From Auanema rhodensis (taxonomy: Eukaryota > Nematoda > Chromadorea > Rhabditida > Rhabditidae), in contig OZ059899.1 in the NCBI GenBank assembly GCA_964057225.1, forward strand, positions 5,890,001 to 5,954,000: a DNA stretch of 64,000 nt, read 5' to 3'. Of the stretch, positions 1-10,400 are shown one piece after another (positions within the stretch are counted from its first letter, which is position 1; every line of letters begins with the position of its first letter). The translations under genes and the position numbers were made by a program. The notes below the pieces were generated by a model. The model worked only from the letters and a program-made list of their open reading frames with translations. It had not been told where the DNA came from and searched no databases.

Positions 1-13
1 TCTAGTGATTTAG

Positions 14-1407
14 ATGCCAATGGAAGAGTTTGCCAAAGCTTCTAGAGCGTTTGGTTCATCTCTATTGCCTGGCGGGTATTCTTCAGTAAGTTTTTAAAAT
101 TTTCCTTTTCAAAACTTCTCATGTATTCCTATTTTTTAATCGTTCTTTTAAAACGGATTTCCATTTAGGCCGATGACGTGAGAGTGCATGATTACACATC
201 TGCCTCTAGTTCATCTAATTCACGAGATGCTAGTGAATTCGGCTATCACGGACAGCATCGAGCAACATTACCTTGTGTCCTTAATGCTCCAAGCATTACA
301 ACGACTAGTGAGTTTTTTTTGCAAATTTTCACGGTTTCATAACTGAGTACTGCTTCTCTCACTTCCTGTTATTATGTTTTTGTTTCTTGGCAACTTCTAA
401 CCGTTTATTGTACCTGAGACAATCCTTTAACCATCTTTGATCGGGAGTATGTTTTTTGTTTCCTTGTTATCAGCTTTTTTTTTGTGCTATTTTTAGCTAC
501 AGCTTCATGAATGGTGTTTGCTATGGCCGTTTTAATTTATGGTTTTTTAAGACATTTAGTATGAACCATTTGCTGTGATCTGACCTCACTTTCTACTGCT
601 ATTCGCATTTCTATAATAAGTACGCTTTATTAGTCTTTGTCTTTTGCATATTCACACATTTCTTCCAAATGCGGTAATTATCTTTGTTTCATCCCATCGA
701 TAATTATCGGTTTTCTGCTCAACCCAGATATTTTATCGTTCTATAATCCTTGCATACATATTACCCAGTTTGCTCATTTTTATCATCTAGCTCACCATGA
801 CCAAGTTTGACAAGTATTTGTTCAATAATCAATTCGTTTTTGGATTATTTACCACTGTCAAAATTATGGATGTTGCCCTTCTATCAACACCTCCTCGTGG
901 TTTTGCGCGCACATTCTCCACTAGAATAGTTGGCAGACATAATTCATTTGATTCCCATGTTCGACGTTTCCGTTTAACATCTGTGAAGGAAATAGATGAT
1001 ACTCCTTCTGAATGTTAGTGGTAATTCCTTATTTAAAAGCAGTGGAGAAGCGTACACAGTCATTACTATCTCTAAAATACGATGTTGTGTTCACATTCAA
1101 TATTAATCCTTTAGGTGACACTACTGCCTCCGAACATGATGTGTTTGGTGGGCCATCCAAGCCTGATTACCATTACTTATACGTAGATAATAATGAAAAT
1201 GATAGTGAACTCAAATTTGATACTAAGGTAAGTCGATTGATGGGAATTTAATATAGGTGACTTGAAAAATAATTTTTAGCAAAAAGATGTAGGCGTTCGA
1301 AGAGCAGCTTCGTTCACGTTTTCTCCAAGAGGTGCTGCAGAAAAACACAACAAACGCCCGGTTCAAGTAAAGCAGAAAGAAGAAGAAAAGGAAAAACGGA
1401 AATTGCG
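14..1407 (+). CDS. Upstream coding exons, probable long N-terminus of the RGS gene (partial)
   Basis: Four consecutive open exons join in frame: 14-85, 169-307, 1115-1227 and 1280-1407, each with GT...AG borders. They encode a Ser-rich, basic stretch that ends in a charged segment (KEEEKEKRKLR); I see no known domain. The first exon follows a TTTAG acceptor and its first codon is ATG, so it may be a start exon or an internal one whose predecessor lies outside the window. The last exon ends in phase 2, which fits the phase-2 acceptor of the RGS exon at 5881. Belonging to the RGS gene is therefore inferred from strand and phase; no direct link is visible. It could be a separate gene whose 3' exons I missed. 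Confidence 0.45.
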
Positions 1408-2566
1408 GTTAGTTTCATTATCTTAGTCCATTTCTTGGGTCAACAGCGTTTTGCTGTTCTTTTAAAATTTATATGTCATGCTCTTTTGCACTCTTTTACT
1501 TCTTTAAACCTGGGTTCACTCATCATTTTGCTGTTGCTTGGCTAACTCAGCTTAGTTGTCTTTTTATTTACTCATGAGCCACGATTTGATTTTTGCTTTG
1601 TCGTCTTCTCATTGGGAATATTGGCTAAGGTGTTGGTTTACAGTACGAATGCTACACTACACTTCAGAGGATGGGATATTTAATTATAATTTTTAAAACT
1701 TAGAGAGCTTTATTAAGTTTAAGGGATTTTGATTTATTGATATCATTATGCGTATACTCTTTGTACTTCACAGAATGGTCGGGAAATGTATTAGTATCTG
1801 CTTTTGTACTAACTTAACAACTATCTGGTAGTAACCTTTCTGAGGTTTCTAGCAACCCTGGAAAAACTAATTTAATTCTGTATTCGATTTTCTACACCCT
1901 TCCGAAATATCGAGATGTGATAATGTCTGCGGTCCCGTAAACATTTGATTTACTTCAATAATGGGTTTTTGTATGCTTTCTTATTCGCAGTGGTCTACGG
2001 TGGTTCGTAATCTTGTTTTTCATTTCAATCCAATATGCATTCATTCAATTGCATTAATAGAAATTTCAATACAGAAGTGCATGGTTTAATTTTTTGGTAA
2101 TTGTTGAGTACTCATCTTCTAATTTGGTTAACTTTTATCGAATGAGGTGGATGAGTGGGCGGAGTTCCGCGTGCGTTCCTCCTCTGTCTGCCTGGCTGGC
2201 TTGTGGCTGCTGCAGTGTGGCTTGCCGGCTTGCTCCTCAGCTTTGGCTGACTGAGTCTTGTTCCTGCTTCCTACTACTCTTATTCGGGCTTATTCCTTCT
2301 CAACAAAGTATTAGTGGATGTGTGAAAATAGAGATACTGCTTGTATCAATCTCTATTTCTCTTAGCTTTTCGGTGCATAGTTCTGCTCATCAGACTTATT
2401 GACCTTAACTCACATCTGTCGGAAGCGTTTCTATCCTCTACTTCAAACATTCGCATTTGAAAGTTCCCTATTGGACTTCCTGTTATTCTGTTTTCTGGAG
2501 CCTCCTCTCTTCCGACTACTTTCTATTTCGTCCTACCCACGGCGCTACTGGGCGATTTTTTTAAAC

Positions 2567-2670
2567 ATGGATATTCGCCGGAAAATAAGCGTTCCTTTGC
2601 CGCTAACTCCCCCTCGACGGGTTCAAAAATGGTCGTCTGTGCGTGAAATGGGAGATGAACCTGCTAATAG
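2567..2670 (+). CDS. Candidate alternative first exon of the RGS gene
   Basis: An ATG at 2567 opens 34 codons beginning MDIRRKISVPLPLTPPRR, and the exon ends at a donor (AATAG/gtatta) in phase 2. The stretch is clearly GC-richer than its surroundings. Its end phase equals that of the exons ending at 1407 and 5705, and all three fit the RGS exon starting at 5881. It is short and has no recognisable domain, so only the open frame, the donor and the phase support it. Confidence 0.35.
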
Positions 2671-4085
2671 GTATTAGATTCGTTTTTTTCTTTATTTTTC
2701 TGCTGCTGACACCCGCGCCTCGTTTTGCTACTCTCCCATTATATACTGAATCTAATGATTACCGCTTGATCTCATTGCGTACATCCTCCTCTAATATTAA
2801 GGAGTGAAATGTGTCAAATGCAAGTGTTTAATGAATGAGTGCAGAATTTGTGTTCGGAACTCATCGCATTTCTTCACTTTCTCTCAATAAACATGTGTTT
2901 AGAGCTTTAGAGCTTCAGAGTGAAATGGAATTGAAAAATGGTTCAAAGTTTTTTGTTGCTCATTGCTACTTTCAATATCTATTTGATGCAAGATTAGGGT
3001 GTTAATTGTTTTCTTAAAACAGGGTTTTTACTGCATTTGAAAAAAGGAAATGATTGGGGAAGTGAGAAAAATTGCCTCTTACAACCCTGTGAACCCTATA
3101 AACAGGAGGCTTGATTCGTGTTGGAGTAGCCGTTGCGGTGTTATGTTGCACGATGGCGCGAGATGTTTCTCTCATGCTCGTTAGAAATACGACCTACTAG
3201 CCTTAATCAATATTTCATGCAAGTTTTGTGTACATTCAACAGAATGTTCTGCTTTCGTTTGGTCTGTTTTCCTAAATCAACCCTATCTATCTGATCCTAC
3301 TAAGATCGGGAGTGTGCAACCCGTTGAACAGAATCCTGGTTGCCTGCGCCTCAGACACAACCGAGCTAAGCCGGGCGCTGTTATTTAGATTCGTAGAGCA
3401 ATGAACATGTAATGAGCACCTGACTTTCCCTATCATTAACTAGATGCCATATTTGTTTTTTTTTCGACAAAACCCAAATATATGTTGGCTTAGTCATATA
3501 GAAATGACATAGTATATGCTAATCATTTTTCTCTTCAAATCGCAAATAGGAAAAGCTCTGAATTTATGTGTCCACTGATGTTGCTTTCTAAGTCTTAAGA
3601 CGACTTCAATGGGAAGCGACACATCTTCAGCAGATTTGTCAATCCAAGTTTTGGTTGTCGTTAAGATTTGATATTTCCAACTGTAGTAGTCAGAAAATCA
3701 TCTGCAAAATGATAATGACGTGGTCATGTGTTTTTCTGTGTTTTTCAACAATCAAGTCATCATGATAAATAAATTTGAATTGAGCTATGGAAAAGTTGTG
3801 TATGAACGATTACCAGAAAGTCTGTATGGCTTTACTGATGTAGTATGAAGTCAACGCCAGTAAGTGTTTTGTTCATTGGGATTGCACATTGGGCTTATTT
3901 GTTGTGACAGAGGACAGACAATTAAGTAATAGAAGAAGATTTGCACATGAAATATTTCTCTTGTTGCAATCAGGTTGTATACAAAATTAAGAGATATATT
4001 TTTATATAAAAAATAAATGAATATCAAACGGTTAACATGGTAGCCTCGATCTCATGACATTTGACAGCAGCAAGAACTGCCACTT

Positions 4086-4086
<1 letters not shown>

Positions 4087-4128
<42 letters not shown>

Positions 4129-4220
4129 TATATAGATAGATAGATATATATATATTATTTATATATATATATATATATAATATATCTATATCGAGATATA
4201 TATATATATATATATATATA
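4087..4220. repeat. (TA)n / (TAGA)n microsatellite
   Basis: About 130 bp of nearly uninterrupted TA dinucleotides with short TAGA and ATTT interruptions, in non-coding sequence of the RGS locus next to the decayed antisense relic. Confidence 0.9.
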
Positions 4221-4279
4221 TGGAACTAATTCATATTTTCGGAATATGTTTTGCCATAAATCACAGACTGATGTCGTTG

Positions 4280-5015
4280 TTATGTTGGGTTTGTTTGGTT
4301 CAGCTTTGGATCTTCTTCAACTCTCAGTAGATTTGACGACGACGTCAGCTTCTCCTTCAGCTCGCTTACACTCTCGTTTAGTACCAATGTCGGAGTTGCT
4401 CTTATATCGTCAACTACCACTTTGTAATCGGCATCATTTGATGAGATCTTAATTATTTCTGGCATGTGCAACAGTCTTACATTGTTTCAATTCCAAAAAA
4501 AAACTTCTTTTTTTTTAATAATTTTTGCTTATATTTTCTTGTTTGTCGTTGAGATTTTTGGATGGATGCTTCGTAGATTTCGGCAATTTGCATTTCTACA
4601 AATTTGTTCTCCATGCTACTCAAGGTTTTGTAAGATATTCAATTCATTAAGTTTCTTGGCTCTTCCAAATGTTCAAGTAGTTTCAACGCGGGCGGCCCAG
4701 AAAATTCTTTTTGTCACAAAATGTACTAAGTGAAGCATGAGTTGTATGCTTCATTAAAAGCACAAATGTTTCTGTTATACTGATGGAAATATTCGAAATT
4801 CTTCCTTTCAATGACTTGAACCTTATGAGCTTTTGCAATTGTTAAGAGCTTAGATGCAAGAAATAAAAGTTCGAGAGGCTGTTACTTCGAAAATTCCATA
4901 TTCGGAGTTCATAAATTTAGCCTGTGGGTTTTTCAACTTGTATTTCTGTTCATTATGAACTCGTGAAGGTTGTAAATAAATTTAGTTCTCGCATCATAAA
5001 TCCTGTGAATAGCAT
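4280..5015 (-). pseudogene. Decayed antisense coding sequence inside the RGS locus
   Basis: On the minus strand one reading frame stays protein-like for about 550 bases, with segments such as AIHRIYDARTKFIYNLHEF and SMENKFVEMQIAEIYEA, but is broken by seven in-frame stops. A shift at homopolymer tracts near 4490-4512 then leads into a 61-codon segment starting MPEIIKISSNDADYK and ending at 4280. GC-richer codons and charged, helix-like composition look like former coding sequence. The stops are not explained by GT-AG introns that I could find. I cannot name the family; a transposon-derived gene or a dead host gene are both possible. The 3' end abuts a long TA microsatellite. Confidence 0.45.
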
Positions 5016-5241
5016 TTTTATGAGATAAACATAGTTCTCAGTTAATATACCTCGGGAATCAGACAGTATCGTATGAATCCGTCTGTTCATAACTAACCCC
5101 CGGTTATGAGCCTAGGGAAAGTTCATTCTTTTCGGAACCTGAAACCGCCGTAGCGTATCTAATCTTACATCTGGCGCGTTAAGCGGCTAATTGGCTTTAT
5201 CTTCTGCATATAAGGAAGTCATTGGATTTTGAGCTCATCAG

Positions 5242-6885
5242 TTGCCAGTATACCAAGCTCCTGTTTCATTCTCGAATTCTAACCTCGTATTCGTTTGCAC
5301 TATTCATACGATGCTCGTCCTCCCTGGTAACCGACATTTTGGTTTCTTCGGCAAGTTTAATGGCTCTTTCACAGTCAACTGCCGTTCTCAGCACTGGTTA
5401 GTTGTAAATTTATTCTAGCAATTACCTTTCGTCATACAATGATTTTTTGTATTCGCGCGAGTTTTCTACTCTGAACTGATTAGACTTACCTGCTCATTCT
5501 GCTGGTTTACCCCTCCCCTTTCGCTATAGACTTCATATGCTGATAAGACATATAAAGCTCAAACTTCTTCTCCGCTCAACATCTACTTTTGCTTTCCTGA
5601 CTCTATCGCCATGAAACAGTCTAACAAGCATTCTGAAGAAGTCTTCAATTTGGCTCATCATATGATGGTCGATTTAGTTGCAACAGTTCATGTTGATGGC
5701 CAAAGGTTCGCGTTTCTAAAATCCTTAGTTAACTGCTATTTCAACTACATGTAGGAGTTTCTTTAACAAGTTAACATACTCACATTTTCTGAATGTAAAC
5801 AAACTACAAGTCATTGCAACGCTTTGCGAGTTCTGATTTCATATTTCTCTTTTACCCCATTCTTATTGATTGTTTTTCAGTGGTCCTATTTCTAAGACTA
5901 TCAGTTATATCCGAAGCAAAATGGATACTGCTCTTTCTACCACGTCTTTGTATGCTTCAAAAGAAGAAATTCGTCAATGGGAAACCTGTTTCGAAGCTTT
6001 GCTCAACCATAAACGTAAGTATTGCTTTTTTTCTATATACAGATCTTATTTTTGTCTTGATAAGTTATCTCTATTTTTAGATGGTTGCTCTTTGTTCCGT
6101 CAGTTCCTGAAAAAGGAGTTTTCCGACGAAAATGTAGATTTTTGGCAAGACTGTGAAGAGTTCAGAAAAATGAAGGAAGGGAAGAAAGCCACAACTCAGA
6201 GAGCTCATGAGATCTATAGGGAATACGTAGCAGAGCAGGCTCCCAAAGAGGTTTGTTTTTTTTATTTCTGTTGATGTTTGATTTTTCTCTACTGTTACTC
6301 ATTGTATTTGATATTTTTGTATGGATATGAAGTGAGGAAGTTGATTGGTTTGACTGCTCAACTGAAAAATCAAAACTTCCACGCAATTTTTTGTCTATTG
6401 CCCCACACATCACTCTTATCAGCGCTTTCGATATTTTGTCGTGGACATGCTGCTCTTTCATCATCCATCCGTCAGCGTTTATCCGCTGATTAACCATCAA
6501 TCACTCCATTTTTTGGAAATGAATTTTCAAATTGCGTATCGTAAACACATTGAAGTGAAAATTGCTAGCTCTGAATGGTTGCATTCCGATTATAAAACAT
6601 GTGTATAAAATATAGACTATTTTTTATCATTTACTTGCAGGTTAACCTTGATTCCGATACCCGAGCAGCCACTAAAGCCGCCTTGGAAAGCGGCTGCAAG
6701 ACAGATACCTTCCTTTTAGCTCAATCTCGGATCGAGCAATTAATGGAGAAGGACTCCTACCGGCGGTATTTTTTATAATTCGCAACACTGATTTAATTTT
6801 TTTTTTTAGGTTTTTAAAGGATTCCCTCTACCTTGATCTCCTTAAATCCATAGACAACAATGAAATCGATGGTTCAAATGCTTAA
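5242..6885 (+). CDS. Regulator of G-protein signalling (RGS-domain protein)
   Basis: Exons 5242-5403, 5530-5705, 5881-6014, 6081-6250, 6641-6765 and 6810-6885 join in frame to a TAA at 6883-6885. The last four encode a complete RGS domain of about 125 residues: it opens at EEIRQWETCFEALLNHKHG, contains FRQFLKKEFSDENVDFWQDC, and ends SYRRFLKDSLYLDLL. RGS domains are GTPase-activating proteins for G-alpha subunits at the plasma membrane and shorten G-protein signals; the DENVDFW block is the family's G-alpha contact region. The first two exons carry a conserved-looking N-terminal region (GFFGKFNGSFTV...) that I do not recognise with certainty; a C2-like domain, as in some nematode RGS proteins, is possible. 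Exon 5881 has a phase-2 acceptor that three upstream exons could use. The true first exon of this form is unknown. Confidence 0.85.
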
Positions 6886-7423
6886 GCGGGTTTCAATAGT
6901 AGCTTTTCTGCTCGAACTATCGAACTGAGAAGCTGTCAAAAATGCTTACGCGGGTTATGTTTTGGATGAAAATTATCGTGTAAATAACTTAATAATGTCG
7001 AAGACTACTAGTTCACTTTCTTTTGTACACATTTTTATCTCCCTCATTGCTAGTTCATTTTGAGTTTGTAATCTTATATCAATTTTCCTCCTCTAAACTT
7101 AGCATTTTCGAATTTGATGGAATAGTTCGTCAATGCAGATATAAGCGGTCTGAAATGGGCAGCACTTATCCCGTTAATGGATTTGTGTTATTTTAGCTCC
7201 AAGTAGTCTATTTTCCAATGGTGGATCTCTGTTTTTGACACCCATACAATATTTCATTAGTTTTCTTTGTTTGGTAGCTCTGTTCCATTCATTATTCGTC
7301 AACTGTGCATGTTTCATAGCCGAAACCGGCAGCGATCAATTCCAGTCAATTTTGTATTTCTAATTGATAGCTCTAATAAAGTTTATTGAGGATGACTCTT
7401 CATACTATATTGCAATGTATCAT
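6886..7423. other. RGS 3' untranslated region and convergent gap
   Basis: No coding signal. AT-rich sequence from the RGS stop to the last exon of the minus-strand sphingomyelinase. The only clear element is the double poly(A) signal at 7375-7387. Confidence 0.6.
7375..7387. terminator. Bidirectional poly(A) signal between convergent genes
   Basis: AATAAAGTTTATT reads AATAAA on both strands around one central base. On + it lies 490 bases after the RGS stop codon, with no other AATAAA seen nearer. On - it lies 36 bases after the stop codon of the sphingomyelinase gene. The two 3' ends would then overlap by a few tens of bases. Confidence 0.7.
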
Positions 7424-10400
7424 TCACATAAAAACTTCACAAGAGAGTTCAAATACGGCACTTTGAACTTCGTCTTGATCGTTTATTCCAGGATGCTTTC
7501 CAACTATGATCGGTGACAGTTCTATCATCCTTTCTATGATTGGCCACCATTTCTTCCTGCTGACTTGATGACTCTGTAAAAGTGAGAGGATAAGACTATC
7601 GGTTTCATCTATCAATCAGCCCACATAAAAACATAAACTTCTATTTTTTGTCATTCTTTCAGTGTCTATTCTTACCCATCTTAAGATCGGCACATAGAGC
7701 TTGACTATGATGAAACTGGCGTGCAGAGCATAACCAATTTATTCTGCAGCTGGAATCACATGGGCCAACACCGTCAAATTCGTTTCTACGATAAAAGTTT
7801 CTGAAAATTTTCAAATTGGTGCAAGAATCAAAAGAATTTGTGGAATGTAGTTGAGCAAAGTAAAAAATTCATATCAGTCACGTTATGTTTTTCTTCACAG
7901 AAAAAAGAAAAGACGGTGGTTCGAAAACGAACGACACACTAAGCGATAGCTTAACGTTATTAGTTAAGAAAGGACATATGAAGAACTATTTCCTTCAAAT
8001 CTTTTGCTTTTGAGGATATATAATCCTTTCTATCATTATGGATTGTTCAATAGACTGGATTGAAATTGTGGTGAGTTAAGGGATCAAGTAATCCTGTTCA
8101 TTCATCAAAATGTTTCTTGTTGTTTGGCCTGAAGTTTTACGGATTCAAAATTTTCTTCTTCTATCAAAAGGCTGAAGAATTGAAGGAGGGCGGGAAGGGG
8201 TGATGAAGAAGTGGAGAGTACCAACGAGCATGGGCGAGAGTGTGAGAAAGACACAAAGAGAGAGATTGAGAGTAGGAAGAGTAAGTTGAAGTGAGAGAAA
8301 TAAAGACGGGTGGGGTCTGAGGATAAAAAAAGGGAGGGGGTTCTGAGGATAAAATGCTTCTAAAAAAACTTTTAGAAACTTGTAAAACTGTTGGCAGTAA
8401 ACATCACTTTAAGCATGGATATATCCCTTTATCCTTTCAGCATTTTTTCTTCAGTCTTCAACTCTTTTAAAAACATAAATATGTAGAGAGTGTTAGAAAA
8501 AACAAGAGATAATATCGATAAAAACAATGAAAGTTATTTCTTTGATTCAAAACGCAATTATAGTATTTTTCTTTTTGATCTTATTCTGGCTAGATCGACT
8601 CCATTTTCTTTGGTTCAAAAGTTTTGCAAAAAAGATGATAACGTATCAAAATAAATGACATCATGTCACATAAATCATAACTAATTTCTAAGACAGATGA
8701 CAAAATTAATGTGATTAAAAGGTTCATCAGATTGCTCGAATATGATAACTCTAATCAAATTGGAAAATTTAATAGATCATTTTTCAGCTCAAAACATGAT
8801 AGCCAATAAGCACATTCTATGTTGTCTATAGAGAGTTTTTTACTCACTGACTACTTGTTTAGTTGATGATAACAGCAGTAAAGAAATGTTATTTATTCAA
8901 AGAAAATGCTGCAAAAATCTATAAGCATGACCTGTTCTTTAATATCTTCATAATGACAAATTGTGAATTGAATAGTGACAATTAAACTTATAAATAAGAA
9001 TTGAAAAACGTTTGTATATCTACTAATTCTTAGAATATATAAATTGTCATATAAGTAACATATACATATATGTATATAAGTTAGTAATAATATAATATAT
9101 GAAAGATATAGCATTTCTTTCTTTATTAATTACTGCACTTTGAACTTTTCTTATATATAAATATATAAATATATATTATATATTAAATTAAAATAATATT
9201 GTTATTATTATTAATTATTTAAAAAACAAAATAAATCAAACCTGCGATATTTATTAAATAGAATATCATCAGTTCTCATTCTCTCTATCAATTGATTCCA
9301 TTCGTCTGGAGTTTGATTCTTCAATCCTTAATTGTTATATGGACTTTCATCGTATAGGCAAAGATTAATTGTTTTTTCTCTTAACTATATAAAATATTAT
9401 TATTACAAACCATATTCAGTATTAACGCTTTCATAAAGATATTCCCAGTTAGGATTTTCTGGGCTTGCATTAGCTATTGTTAAATTAAGAAATCGTTCTC
9501 CAAAATCTATAACTTGCTGAAAAAATATTGCAGCTTATCAGCATAATGAGAAAAGAGGCTTCACATAAGTCGATTTCGCGTGATTTCCGTCGATTGTATA
9601 GACACGATAAGCTGGATAGTATTCCGAATATGTTGTCAATGAAGGAGCAGCAAAGACAACATTAGTGGGTCGCGACGTTGAATCCTGAAGAAGAGGAAGG
9701 TTTGTGATGTCTGTAATCATAATCCATATCAGTTTTTAAACTTTTTTTTTTTTTTGAAAAAAAAATGGGAAAAACTGCTCATTTCAGACATAGAAAATGT
9801 GTTCGATAGGTTTCGATTTCAACGCACTTCCGCATTCTCATAAATCATATAAAATTCTTCTGAGTGCACATGTCCGAAAAATTGAGCAACAATGGTATTT
9901 TGGAAACTGAAATAGTATCAATCTGAATCAATTAAATGATAATTTATTTTTGTTTGTAAACTATTCTAGGATAATGACTTAGATGATTTTGAAATTTTTT
10001 TTTAACAAAAAAGGTTTTAATCTATTCATGTTTCTCATCTGATATTCATGTAAATCAGCCAGAATCATCAGATAGAAAGAACACGCTCGCGGTAATTTGA
10101 TATTCAAGATAGAATATTGTCAGGTAGATCAGTTTTCGAGAATTCTCATACGTTCATCAATTTTCTTAATCTCTGATGTTTGTTCTTTTTATGATTCAAA
10201 CATACACATATACGTAAATATAAAAATATTTTTTTTATTCAAATATATATATTTAGAGATCAAAATAATAAAAACTAACCGATTAACAACATTATAATAG
10301 TTTATAGCCCAACCTTCTAATGCTTCATGATTGCTACCAGGAATATGTGATAAGATATGAACCTAAAACATACTCTTATTCATATGTATTAATTACTTTT

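Noticed and set aside
2094..2402. 102-codon plus frame rich in Cys, Leu and Ser
   Set aside because: No ATG-anchored exon structure or family; lies in the probable leader or intron of the RGS locus.
8893..9114. Minus frame as the missing C-terminal exon of sphingomyelinase copy 1
   Set aside because: Its sequence is AT-driven and unlike the paralogue; the true match is at 7676-7800.
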